From: Frankiales bacterium
GTDB lineage: Bacteria; Actinomycetota; Actinomycetes; Mycobacteriales; SCTD01
Assembly: GCA_025966295.1 (NCBI GenBank)
Contig: JAOPVD010000252.1
Coordinates: 1-18,516 of the forward strand
Reading direction: 5' to 3'
DNA length: 18,516 bases
A program made the translations under genes and the position numbers. Shown piece by piece: positions 13,082-18,516 of this stretch. Positions within the stretch are counted from its first letter, which is position 1. Every line of letters begins with the position of its first letter. The notes below the pieces were generated by a model. The model was given only the letters and a program-made list of their open reading frames with translations, had not been told where the DNA came from and did not search any database.

Positions 13082-13137
13082 AGCGAGCGGGGGCGCGGAC
13101 CGGCTCCCCAGCTCCCCCGCTCCCTGCTTGCGTCATC
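13073..13137. other. Long hairpin formed by the facing ends of the two repeat units (possible terminator)
   Basis: GATGACGCAAGC (13073-13084) pairs with GCTTGCGTCATC (13126-13137), then GAGCGGGGG (13085-13093) pairs with CCCCCGCTC (13114-13122), with a 3-nt bulge (CCT) between the helices and a 20-nt loop. That is 21 base pairs, mostly GC. It lies between proB and proA and could end or process proB mRNA. No T-tract follows. It competes with the folding of the single units. Confidence 0.7.
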
Positions 13138-13176
13138 ACCGGTACGCCGGACAGCGGGGGCAGATTCGATGACGCA
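13129..13176. repeat. Structured 48-bp repeat, unit 2 (proB-proximal)
   Basis: The ends TGCGTCATC (13129-13137) and GATGACGCA (13168-13176) are the same as in unit 1. The inner hairpin is CCGG-TACG-CCGG (13139-13150), and GGGGGCAGA (13156-13164) follows, offset by exactly 95 bp from its counterpart in unit 1. Outward of each end the sequence continues as AAGC and G-rich sequence at three of the four ends. The unit starts 15 bp after the proB stop. Confidence 0.8.
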
Positions 13177-13190
13177 AGCGGGGCGGGGGG

Positions 13191-14264
13191 CTAGAGGAGG
13201 ACGAGGTCGTCGCGGTGGACGACCTCGCGCAGCCCGAGGTCACGGGTCGACCGACCGAGCAGGGCCGGCAGCTCGGCGGCGTCGTAGGCCACCAGGCCGC
13301 GGGCGACCGGCGTACCGGAGGTCGACACCAGCTCGACCGGGTCGCCGGCGACGAACTCGCCCACGACCGAGGTGATGCCGGCCGGCAGCAGCGACAGCCG
13401 GCGCTCGCAGACCGCCGCCACCGCGCCGTCGTCCAGCACCAGCTGGCCGCGTGGGGTGGTGGCGTGCGCCAGCCACAGCAGCCGGGCGGACGTCCGGGCG
13501 CCGGTGGGCGCGAAGTAGGTGCCGCCCTCCCCCGCCAGCAGGTCGAGCACCGCGGCGGCGGAGCCGAGCAGGACCGGGATGCCGGCGGCGGTGGCGACCC
13601 GGGCGGCGTCGACCTTCGACGCCATCCCGCCGGTGCCGAGCGCCGAGCCGGTACCGCCGACGGACACGCCGTCCAGGTCGGCGGACGAGCGCACCGTCGG
13701 GATGAGCGAGGTGCCCTGCTGACGCGGGTCACCGTCGTACAGGCCGTCGACGTCGGAGAGCAGCACGAGGGCGTCCGCGCGGACCAGGTGGGCGACCAGC
13801 GCGGCCAGCCGGTCGTTGTCGCCGAACCGGATCTCGTCGGTGGCGACCGCGTCGTTCTCGTTGACGACCGGGACCACCCCCAGCGACAGCAGCCGGTCGA
13901 GCGTGGTCTGGGCGTTGCGGTAGTGGGAGCGGCGGATCACGTCGTCGGCGGTCAGCAGCACCTGCCCGACGGTGCGGCCGTGCCGGCCGAACGCCAGCGA
14001 GTAGGCGTGCACCAGCTCGGCCTGGCCGACCGACGCGGCGGCCTGCTGGGTGGCCAGGTCCCGCGGGCGGCGGGACAGCCCGAGCGGCGCCAGGCCCGCG
14101 GCGATGGCGCCTGACGAGACGAGCACGAGCCCGGGCCGGGTGGCGAGGGACGACACCAGCGCGTCCAGCCGACCGGTGTCCAGACCGCCGCCCGCCGTGG
14201 TGAGCGAGGACGAGCCGATCTTGACGACGACGCGCTGCGCGTCGGCGATGGCGGCTCTGCTCAC
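13191..14264 (-). CDS. proB: Glutamate 5-kinase
   Basis: ProB phosphorylates glutamate with ATP to gamma-glutamyl phosphate, the first and feedback-controlled step of proline synthesis. The protein is 357 aa, with an amino-acid kinase domain (about 8-260) and a C-terminal PUA domain (about 270-355). Key segments are VVVKIGSSSLT (K15), LVLVSSGAIAAG (47-58), VVNENDAV (133-140), FGDNDRLAALVA (147-158) and GTGGMASKVDAA (210-221). The GTG start at 14264 gives the typical N-terminus (MSRAAIADAQRVVVKIGSSS). It starts 9 nt after the obg stop and no clear ribosome site is visible. TAGGCT lies 6 nt before the GTG. The stop is TAG at 13193-13191, close to repeat unit 2. Confidence 0.97.
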   Translation of the reverse strand: MSRAAIADAQRVVVKIGSSSLTTAGGGLDTGRLDALVSSLATRPGLVLVSSGAIAAGLAPLGLSRRPRDLATQQAAASVGQAELVHAYSLAFGRHGRTVGQVLLTADDVIRRSHYRNAQTTLDRLLSLGVVPVVNENDAVATDEIRFGDNDRLAALVAHLVRADALVLLSDVDGLYDGDPRQQGTSLIPTVRSSADLDGVSVGGTGSALGTGGMASKVDAARVATAAGIPVLLGSAAAVLDLLAGEGGTYFAPTGARTSARLLWLAHATTPRGQLVLDDGAVAAVCERRLSLLPAGITSVVGEFVAGDPVELVSTSGTPVARGLVAYDAAELPALLGRSTRDLGLREVVHRDDLVLL

Positions 14265-14270
14265 CGGGGC

Positions 14271-14299
14271 AGCCTAGTGATCGTCCTCGGGGACCTCGA
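14271..14299 (-). promoter_or_regulatory. Candidate leaderless promoter for proB (TCGAGG-17-TAGGCT)
   Basis: On the minus strand TAGGCT (14276-14271) is followed by GCCCCG and the GTG start, a 6-nt spacing that fits a leaderless transcript. A half-matching -35, TCGAGG (14299-14294), lies 17 nt upstream within the end of obg. The TAG of the box is the obg stop codon. The same hexamer TAGGCT precedes proA. Confidence 0.38.
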
Positions 14300-15707
14300 C
14301 GTGGATACCCAGCCGCTCGGCGCGCCGGATGTCTTTCTCCATGCGGCGCTGGCCCGCACGCGGCCGGGACTGGTCCTCGAAGCGGGAGTCGACGCCGCGC
14401 ATGCCGGAGGCGAACTCCTCCATGAGCGTCGGCTGCCAGTCGAACACGACCTCGCCGATCTGCACGTCCACCCCGGGGATGGCACCCATCTCGGCGAGCT
14501 GCTTTTCCACGCCGAGCCGGGCCAGCCGGTCCGCGAGGTAGCCGACCGCCTCCTCGTTGTTGAAGTCGGTCTGCTGGATCCAGCGCTCGGGCTTGGCGCC
14601 GCGGACGACGAAGACCGCATCCTCTTCGCTGACCGTGAAGCCCAGGTCGTCGACGGCGGTGGGCCGCAGCACGATCCGGGTAGCCTCCTCGACCGGCTGC
14701 GCGGCGCGGTGCTCGGTGATGAGCTTGGCCAGGGCGTAGGTCAGCTCCTGCAGGCCGAGCCGGGAGACCGCCGAGACGGTGAGGACCTGGTAGCCGCGGG
14801 CCTCCAGGTCAGGCGTGACGATGTCGGCCAGGTCGTGGCCCTCGGGCAGGTCGGCCTTGTTGAGCACGACCAGGCGCGGGCGGTCCGACAGCGAGGTCTT
14901 GTACTGCTCCAGCTCGGCCTCGATCACGTCGAGGTCGCTGAGCGGGTCGCGGCCCGGCTCGAGGGTGCCGCAGTCGAGCACGTGCACGAGCACCGAGCAG
15001 CGCTCCACGTGCCGCAGGAACTCCAGGCCCAGGCCCTTGCCCTCCGAGGCGCCGGGGATCAGGCCCGGCACGTCCGCGATGGTGAACGTCGTACCGGCCG
15101 CCTGGACGACGCCCAGGTTCGGCACGAGGGTGGTGAACGGGTAGTCCGCGATCTTCGGCCGGGCGGCGGACAGCGCCGCGATCAGCGAGGACTTGCCGGC
15201 GCTGGGGAAGCCGACCAGCGCGGCGTCGGCCACGCTCTTGAGCTCCAGCACCACGTCCAGGGCCTCGCCCGGCTCGCCCAGCAGCGCGAAGCCGGGAGCC
15301 TTGCGCTTGACGGAGGCCAGCGCGGCGTTGCCCAGGCCACCGCGGCCGCCGCGGGCGACGACGTACCGGGTGCCGGCGCCGATCAGGTCGGCCAGCACCT
15401 CGCCGTCGGGCGAGAGCACGACGGTCCCGTTGGGGACCGGGAGCTCGAGGGTGGTGCCGTAGGCACCTTGCCGCATGTCACCGGCACCGGCCTTGCCACT
15501 GGTGGCCTTCTGGTGCGGGTGGAAGTGGTAGTCCAGCAGCGTCGTGACGTTGTGGTCCACGACCAGGATGACGTCGCCGCCGTGGCCGCCGTCGGCCCCG
15601 TCAGGGCCGCCCAGGGGCTTGAACTTCTCGCGGCGGACGGAGGCGCAGCCGTGGCCGCCGTCGCCGGCGGCGACGTGCAGCACGACGCGGTCGACGAACG
15701 TGGTCAT
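14274..15707 (-). CDS. obg: Obg family GTPase
   Basis: Obg is an essential GTPase that acts in 50S ribosome assembly and stress response. The protein is 477 aa. The N-terminal glycine-rich Obg fold (about 1-158) includes GGPDGADGGHGGDVIL and GGRGGLGN. The G domain (about 160-330) has G1 GFPSAGKSS (166-174), G2 threonines in DYPFTTLVPN, G3 DVPG (212-215), G4 NKAD (283-286) and G5 SAV. A C-terminal OCT domain follows (about 350-425, with DLGFTVSEEDAVFVVRG), then a charged tail (SRPRAGQRRMEKDIRRAERL) typical of actinobacterial Obg. ATG at 15707 is preceded by a weak purine run (AGAGAGAAG). A terminator separates it from rpmA, so it probably has its own promoter as well. Confidence 0.98.
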   Translation of the reverse strand: MTTFVDRVVLHVAAGDGGHGCASVRREKFKPLGGPDGADGGHGGDVILVVDHNVTTLLDYHFHPHQKATSGKAGAGDMRQGAYGTTLELPVPNGTVVLSPDGEVLADLIGAGTRYVVARGGRGGLGNAALASVKRKAPGFALLGEPGEALDVVLELKSVADAALVGFPSAGKSSLIAALSAARPKIADYPFTTLVPNLGVVQAAGTTFTIADVPGLIPGASEGKGLGLEFLRHVERCSVLVHVLDCGTLEPGRDPLSDLDVIEAELEQYKTSLSDRPRLVVLNKADLPEGHDLADIVTPDLEARGYQVLTVSAVSRLGLQELTYALAKLITEHRAAQPVEEATRIVLRPTAVDDLGFTVSEEDAVFVVRGAKPERWIQQTDFNNEEAVGYLADRLARLGVEKQLAEMGAIPGVDVQIGEVVFDWQPTLMEEFASGMRGVDSRFEDQSRPRAGQRRMEKDIRRAERLGIHVEVPEDDH

Positions 15708-15744
15708 GGCTTCTCTCTTTGCTGGGGCACGTCTGTGTGCAACA

Positions 15745-15777
15745 AGAAAGGCGGGCCAGGAAGTCCCGGCCCGCCTT
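15745..15777 (-). terminator. Intrinsic terminator after rpmA
   Basis: AAGGCGGGCC and GGCCCGCCTT (15748-15757 and 15768-15777) form a perfect 10-bp stem with a 10-nt loop. On the minus strand the stem is followed by TCTTGTT, giving a T-rich run after CCTT. It lies about 20 bp after the rpmA stop and ends the rplU-rpmA unit before obg. Confidence 0.82.
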
Positions 15778-15796
15778 CTCGGTGTGTCTGCGTGGT

Positions 15797-16051
15797 CTAA
15801 GCGACCGGCACGATGTTGACGGTCTTGCGGCCGCGCTTCTTGCCGAACAGCACCGCGCCCGGGGCGAGCGCGAACAGCGTGTCGTCGCCGCCGCGACCGA
15901 CCAGGTCACCGGGGTGGAAGTGGGTGCCGCGCTGGCGGACGAGGATCTCGCCGGCCTTGACGACCTGACCGCCGAAGCGCTTCACGCCGAGGAACTGCGC
16001 GTTGCTGTCACGGCCGTTGCGGGAGGAGCTTGCGCCCTTCTTGTGTGCCAT
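15797..16051 (-). CDS. rpmA: 50S ribosomal protein L27
   Basis: Ribosomal protein bL27 reaches into the peptidyl transferase centre with its N-terminal tail. It is 84 aa, the normal length. The start MAHKKGASSSRNGRDSNAQF and the core LGVKRFGGQVVKAGEILVRQ, RGTHFHPG and VGRGGDDTLFA are typical. The mature N-terminus is direct, without the cleaved extension of Firmicutes. ATG at 16051 has AAGGG 8 nt upstream. It lies 4 bp after the rplU stop and is cotranscribed with it. Confidence 0.98.
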   Translation of the reverse strand: MAHKKGASSSRNGRDSNAQFLGVKRFGGQVVKAGEILVRQRGTHFHPGDLVGRGGDDTLFALAPGAVLFGKKRGRKTVNIVPVA

Positions 16052-16055
16052 GTCG

Positions 16056-16367
16056 TCAGCCCTTCTCGATGCCCGTGACGCGCACCTGCGTCAGGCGCTG
16101 GCGGTGACCGATGCGCTTTTTGTAACCGGTCTTGTTCTTGTACTTCATGATGCTGATCTTGGGGCCCTTGGTCTGGGCCACGACCTCGGCGTTGACGGTC
16201 ACACCGGCGAGCGCCTTGGCGTCGCTGGTGACGGTCTCGCCGTCGACGAGCAGGAGCGCGGGCAGCGTCAGCGTGGCGCCAGCGGCGCCGTCGAGCTTCT
16301 CGACCTCGACGGTGTCACCGACGGCGACCTTGTACTGCTTGCCGCCGGTCTTGACGATGGCGTACAC
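16056..16367 (-). CDS. rplU: 50S ribosomal protein L21
   Basis: Ribosomal protein bL21 binds 23S rRNA in the large subunit. It is 103 aa, the normal length. The start MYAIVKTGGKQYKVAVGD and the C-terminal YKNKTGYKKRIGHRQRLTQV are typical. The start codon is GTG at 16367 with a clear ribosome site (GAGGAG, 7 nt upstream). It is the first gene of the rplU-rpmA pair. Confidence 0.98.
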   Translation of the reverse strand: MYAIVKTGGKQYKVAVGDTVEVEKLDGAAGATLTLPALLLVDGETVTSDAKALAGVTVNAEVVAQTKGPKISIMKYKNKTGYKKRIGHRQRLTQVRVTGIEKG

Positions 16368-16465
16368 GGGACTGCTCCTCGTTCGGTCTTGGGGACCTGC
16401 GCTCCCCTTCTAGGTCAGCACAGGGCGGTCACGCGCGCACGCGGGACCAGGTGAGACTACCGGAC
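16368..16465 (-). promoter_or_regulatory. rplU promoter and 5' leader region
   Basis: This stretch between the rne terminator hairpin and the rplU start should hold the rplU promoter. A -10-like TAGTCT (16458-16453) has a weak -35 (TTTACG) 18 nt upstream, which lies in the rne hairpin. The leader holds a small hairpin, GGGGA-N7-TCCCC (16391-16407), just upstream of the ribosome site. An L21-controlled leader is known in Bacillus, but no such structure is recognised here. Confidence 0.3.
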
Positions 16466-16499
16466 GGCCGGCCCGGGCGTAAAACGACCCCGGCCGGCC
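16466..16499 (-). terminator. Terminator-like hairpin after rne
   Basis: GGCCGGCC (16466-16473) pairs with GGCCGGCC (16492-16499), with a few more pairs inside after a one-base bulge and an A/T-rich loop. It begins 8 nt after the rne stop on the minus strand. No T-tract follows, so it is a GC-rich terminator without a T-run or a 3'-end stabiliser. Confidence 0.6.
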
Positions 16500-16507
16500 C
16501 TCCCTTG

Positions 16508-18516
16508 CTACTGCTGGGGCGACCCGGCGGGCCGGACCGCGGCCCGGCGGCGCTTCTTCACCGGTGCCGCGTCCTGCTCCGGCGTGGGCTCCGGCAGCGG
16601 CGGGGCGTCGAGGACCGGCAGGTCCTCCAACTCGGTGGGCGGCTCGTCGGCGAGCACCGGCAGGGCGTCCGGCTCGAGCGCGACCTCCTCGTGCTGCTCG
16701 ACGGCGTCCTCGACGGGCGTCTCGTCGTCGGCGAGCGCGTCGCTGACGACCTCCGGCTCCCACTCCGGCCGGGTCGGCTCGGGCTGCACCTCGGTGGCCT
16801 GCTCGACGACGTCCGCCTCGGGGGCGGCGTCCAGGATCTCGGTGAGCTCGCGCGAGGGGTCGACCGCGGCCGCGGAGCCCTGGCCCCGGCCGCCGCGGCG
16901 GCGGCGGGGGCGGCTGCCCCCGGTCCCGGTGCCCTCGGCGGCAGCCTCCGGCACCGAGCCGGCGGGCAGCGGCGCCTTGGGACCGACCTTCGGCGCCCGG
17001 TCACGGTCACGGTCGCGCTCGGGCCTGGCCTCGATCGGGTCCATGTGGATCTTCACGCCGCGGCCGTTGCAGTGCTCGCAGGTCTCACTGAAGCTCTCCA
17101 GCAGGCCCTGCCCGACCCGCTTGCGGGTCATCTGCACCAGCCCCAGCGAGGTCACCTCGGCGACCTGGTGCTTGGTCCGGTCCCGGCCCAGGCACTCCAC
17201 GAGCCGCCGGACGACCAGGTCGCGGTTGGACTCCAGGACCATGTCGATGAAGTCCACGACGATGATGCCGCCGAGGTCGCGCAGCCGGAGCTGACGGGCG
17301 ATCTCCTCGGCCGCCTCGAGGTTGTTGCGGGTGACGGTCTCCTCGAGGTTGCCGCCCTTGCCGACGTACTTGCCGGTGTTGACGTCGACGACGACCATCG
17401 CCTCGGTGCGGTCGATGACCAGCGAGCCGCCGGACGGCAGGTAGACCTTGCGGTCGAGGGCCTTGAGCAGCTGCTCGTCGATGCGGTGCTCGGCGAACAC
17501 GTCGCCGTTGCCGGCGTGCCTGGACAGCCGCGGCGCGAGGTCGGGGGCGACGAACTCGACGTACTCGCGGATCGTCTCCCACTCGCTCTCGCCCTGCACC
17601 ACGAGGCTCTTGAAGTCCTCGTTGAAGATGTCGCGGACGACCTTGATGACCAGGTCCGGCTCGGCGTGCAGCAGCTTGGGGGCGCCGCCCTGCTGGGCCT
17701 TGGTCTGGATGACCTCCCACTGCGCCTGCAGCCGGCGGACGTCCTTGGCGATCTCCTCCTCCGACACCCCCTCCGCGGCGGTGCGGATGATGACGCCGGC
17801 GCCCTCGGGCACGACGTTCTTGAGGATGTTCTTGAGGCGGGTGCGCTCGTTCTCGGGCAGCTTGCGGCTGATCCCGGTCATGTTGCTGTCCGGCACGTAG
17901 ACCAGGTAGCGGCCGGGCAGGTTGATCTGGCTGGTCAGGCGGGCGCCCTTGTGGCCGATCGGGTCCTTGCTGACCTGGACCAGGACCTCCTGGCCGGACT
18001 TGAGGACCTGCTCGATCTTGCGGCTGCCGCCGGAGACGCCGTCCCAGTTGACCTCGCCGGCGTACAGCACCGCGTTGCGGCCCTTGCCGACGTCGACGAA
18101 CGCCGCCTCCATGCTCGGCAGCACGTTCTGCACGCGGCCGAGGTAGACGTTGCCGGCGTACGACGTGGCGCTGGCCTTGGTGACGTAGTGCTCGACGAGG
18201 ATGCCGTCCTCGAGCACGGCGATCTGGGTGCGGTCGCCCTTCTGCCGGACCACCATCTGGCGGTCGACGGCCTCCCGGCGGGCCAGGAACTCGGCCTCGG
18301 ACAGGATCGGGGCGCGCTTGCGACCGGAGTCGCGGCCCTCCTGGCGGCGGACCCGCTTGGCGGCCATCCGGGTCGAGCCGCTGATGCCACGCACGCCGTC
18401 CTCGTCGGCTGCTCCCCCGCCGTCGCGGTTGCGGGTGCGCTGGCGCTGGGCGGGCTCGCGGACGTGCACGACGGTCGGGACGTCGTCCTCGTCGGAGGCG
18501 CCACCGGCCCCACCGG
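16508..18516 (-). CDS. rne: Ribonuclease E/G (5' end outside window)
   Basis: RNase E/G cuts single-stranded RNA and is central to mRNA decay and rRNA processing. The frame is open to the right edge, so the first part of the gene is missing; about 668 residues are visible. The first 70 or so are a charged, disordered extension (DASDEDD..., KRVRRQEGRDSGRKR), usual in Actinomycetota. The S1-like RNA-binding region follows (VYLGRVQNVLPSMEAAFVDV, about 123-142). The catalytic DNase I-like region holds VVDVNTGK (D near 377) and IIVVDFIDM (D near 421), the magnesium-binding aspartates. The Zn-link cysteines are in CEHCNGRG (479 and 482). The C-terminal tail (about 500-668) is a basic patch SRPRRRRGGRGQG and then a long acidic Pro/Glu-rich part, ending KKRRRAAVRPAG. 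It stands upstream of rplU-rpmA, as in mycobacteria. Confidence 0.97.
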   Translation of the reverse strand, partial: GGAGGASDEDDVPTVVHVREPAQRQRTRNRDGGGAADEDGVRGISGSTRMAAKRVRRQEGRDSGRKRAPILSEAEFLARREAVDRQMVVRQKGDRTQIAVLEDGILVEHYVTKASATSYAGNVYLGRVQNVLPSMEAAFVDVGKGRNAVLYAGEVNWDGVSGGSRKIEQVLKSGQEVLVQVSKDPIGHKGARLTSQINLPGRYLVYVPDSNMTGISRKLPENERTRLKNILKNVVPEGAGVIIRTAAEGVSEEEIAKDVRRLQAQWEVIQTKAQQGGAPKLLHAEPDLVIKVVRDIFNEDFKSLVVQGESEWETIREYVEFVAPDLAPRLSRHAGNGDVFAEHRIDEQLLKALDRKVYLPSGGSLVIDRTEAMVVVDVNTGKYVGKGGNLEETVTRNNLEAAEEIARQLRLRDLGGIIVVDFIDMVLESNRDLVVRRLVECLGRDRTKHQVAEVTSLGLVQMTRKRVGQGLLESFSETCEHCNGRGVKIHMDPIEARPERDRDRDRAPKVGPKAPLPAGSVPEAAAEGTGTGGSRPRRRRGGRGQGSAAAVDPSRELTEILDAAPEADVVEQATEVQPEPTRPEWEPEVVSDALADDETPVEDAVEQHEEVALEPDALPVLADEPPTELEDLPVLDAPPLPEPTPEQDAAPVKKRRRAAVRPAGSPQQ

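Noticed and set aside
13034..13176. CRISPR array between proB and proA
   Set aside because: There are only two units, the repeated parts are alternating inverted ends rather than direct repeats with spacers, and no cas gene is present.
16368..16465. Riboswitch or known L21 leader upstream of rplU
   Set aside because: Only one small hairpin (GGGGA-N7-TCCCC) is seen, and no conserved riboswitch core is recognised.

Overview
The window is very GC-rich. Its genes often start at GTG, many neighbours overlap by 4 bases, and the proteins are typical of high-GC Actinomycetota. The gene order rne, rplU, rpmA, obg, proB, proA, (moxR-like, coxE-like), nadD, lytR-like, rsfS, histidine phosphatase matches, from memory, the order in Mycobacterium tuberculosis (Rv2444c to Rv2419c). 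It is therefore a core chromosomal block. Genus and order cannot be fixed from this stretch alone.

Layout, low to high coordinate. (1) 1-581: the 3' end of a tyrosine-recombinase gene on the plus strand runs into the 3' end of tRNA-Ala(GGC) on the minus strand, the usual picture at one edge of an integrated element. (2) 624-3458, minus: nadD, an LCP/LytR_C membrane protein, rsfS and a histidine phosphatase form a tight operon. (3) 3485-8174, minus: a MoxR-type AAA+ ATPase, a CoxE/VWA protein and a GNAT acetyltransferase, followed by an ECF sigma factor and a membrane-anchored DUF4349 protein that overlaps it by 4 bases. (4) 8331-11753, plus: a two-domain VOC protein, a Nudix hydrolase, a beta-hydroxyacid dehydrogenase and an MFS transporter. 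This is an inverted accessory block inside the core block. (5) 11766-18516, minus: proA, proB, obg, rpmA, rplU and rne. rne is cut at the window edge.

How the parts work together. rne/rplU/rpmA/obg serve RNA processing and ribosome assembly. proB/proA make glutamate-5-semialdehyde for proline. nadD makes NAD, and rsfS silences ribosomes. The MoxR-CoxE pair looks like a chaperone or insertase system for an unknown client. The sigma/DUF4349 pair looks like an envelope-signalling module and has an ECF-like promoter in front of it.

Most unusual: (a) two 48-bp structured repeat units between proB and proA, whose ends share an exact GATGACGCA/TGCGTCATC motif and whose facing ends form a second long hairpin; (b) two genes, the histidine phosphatase and the Nudix gene, that seem to start at CTG inside a CTGA stop/start overlap with the same surrounding bases; (c) TANNNT boxes 6-7 nt before the starts of proB, proA and the dehydrogenase, which suggest leaderless transcripts; (d) an ECF sigma factor coupled to a DUF4349 protein without a zinc anti-sigma motif. 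No stretch longer than 300 bases lacks a gene. The longest gene-free gaps are 8175-8330 and 13008-13190, and both are described below.
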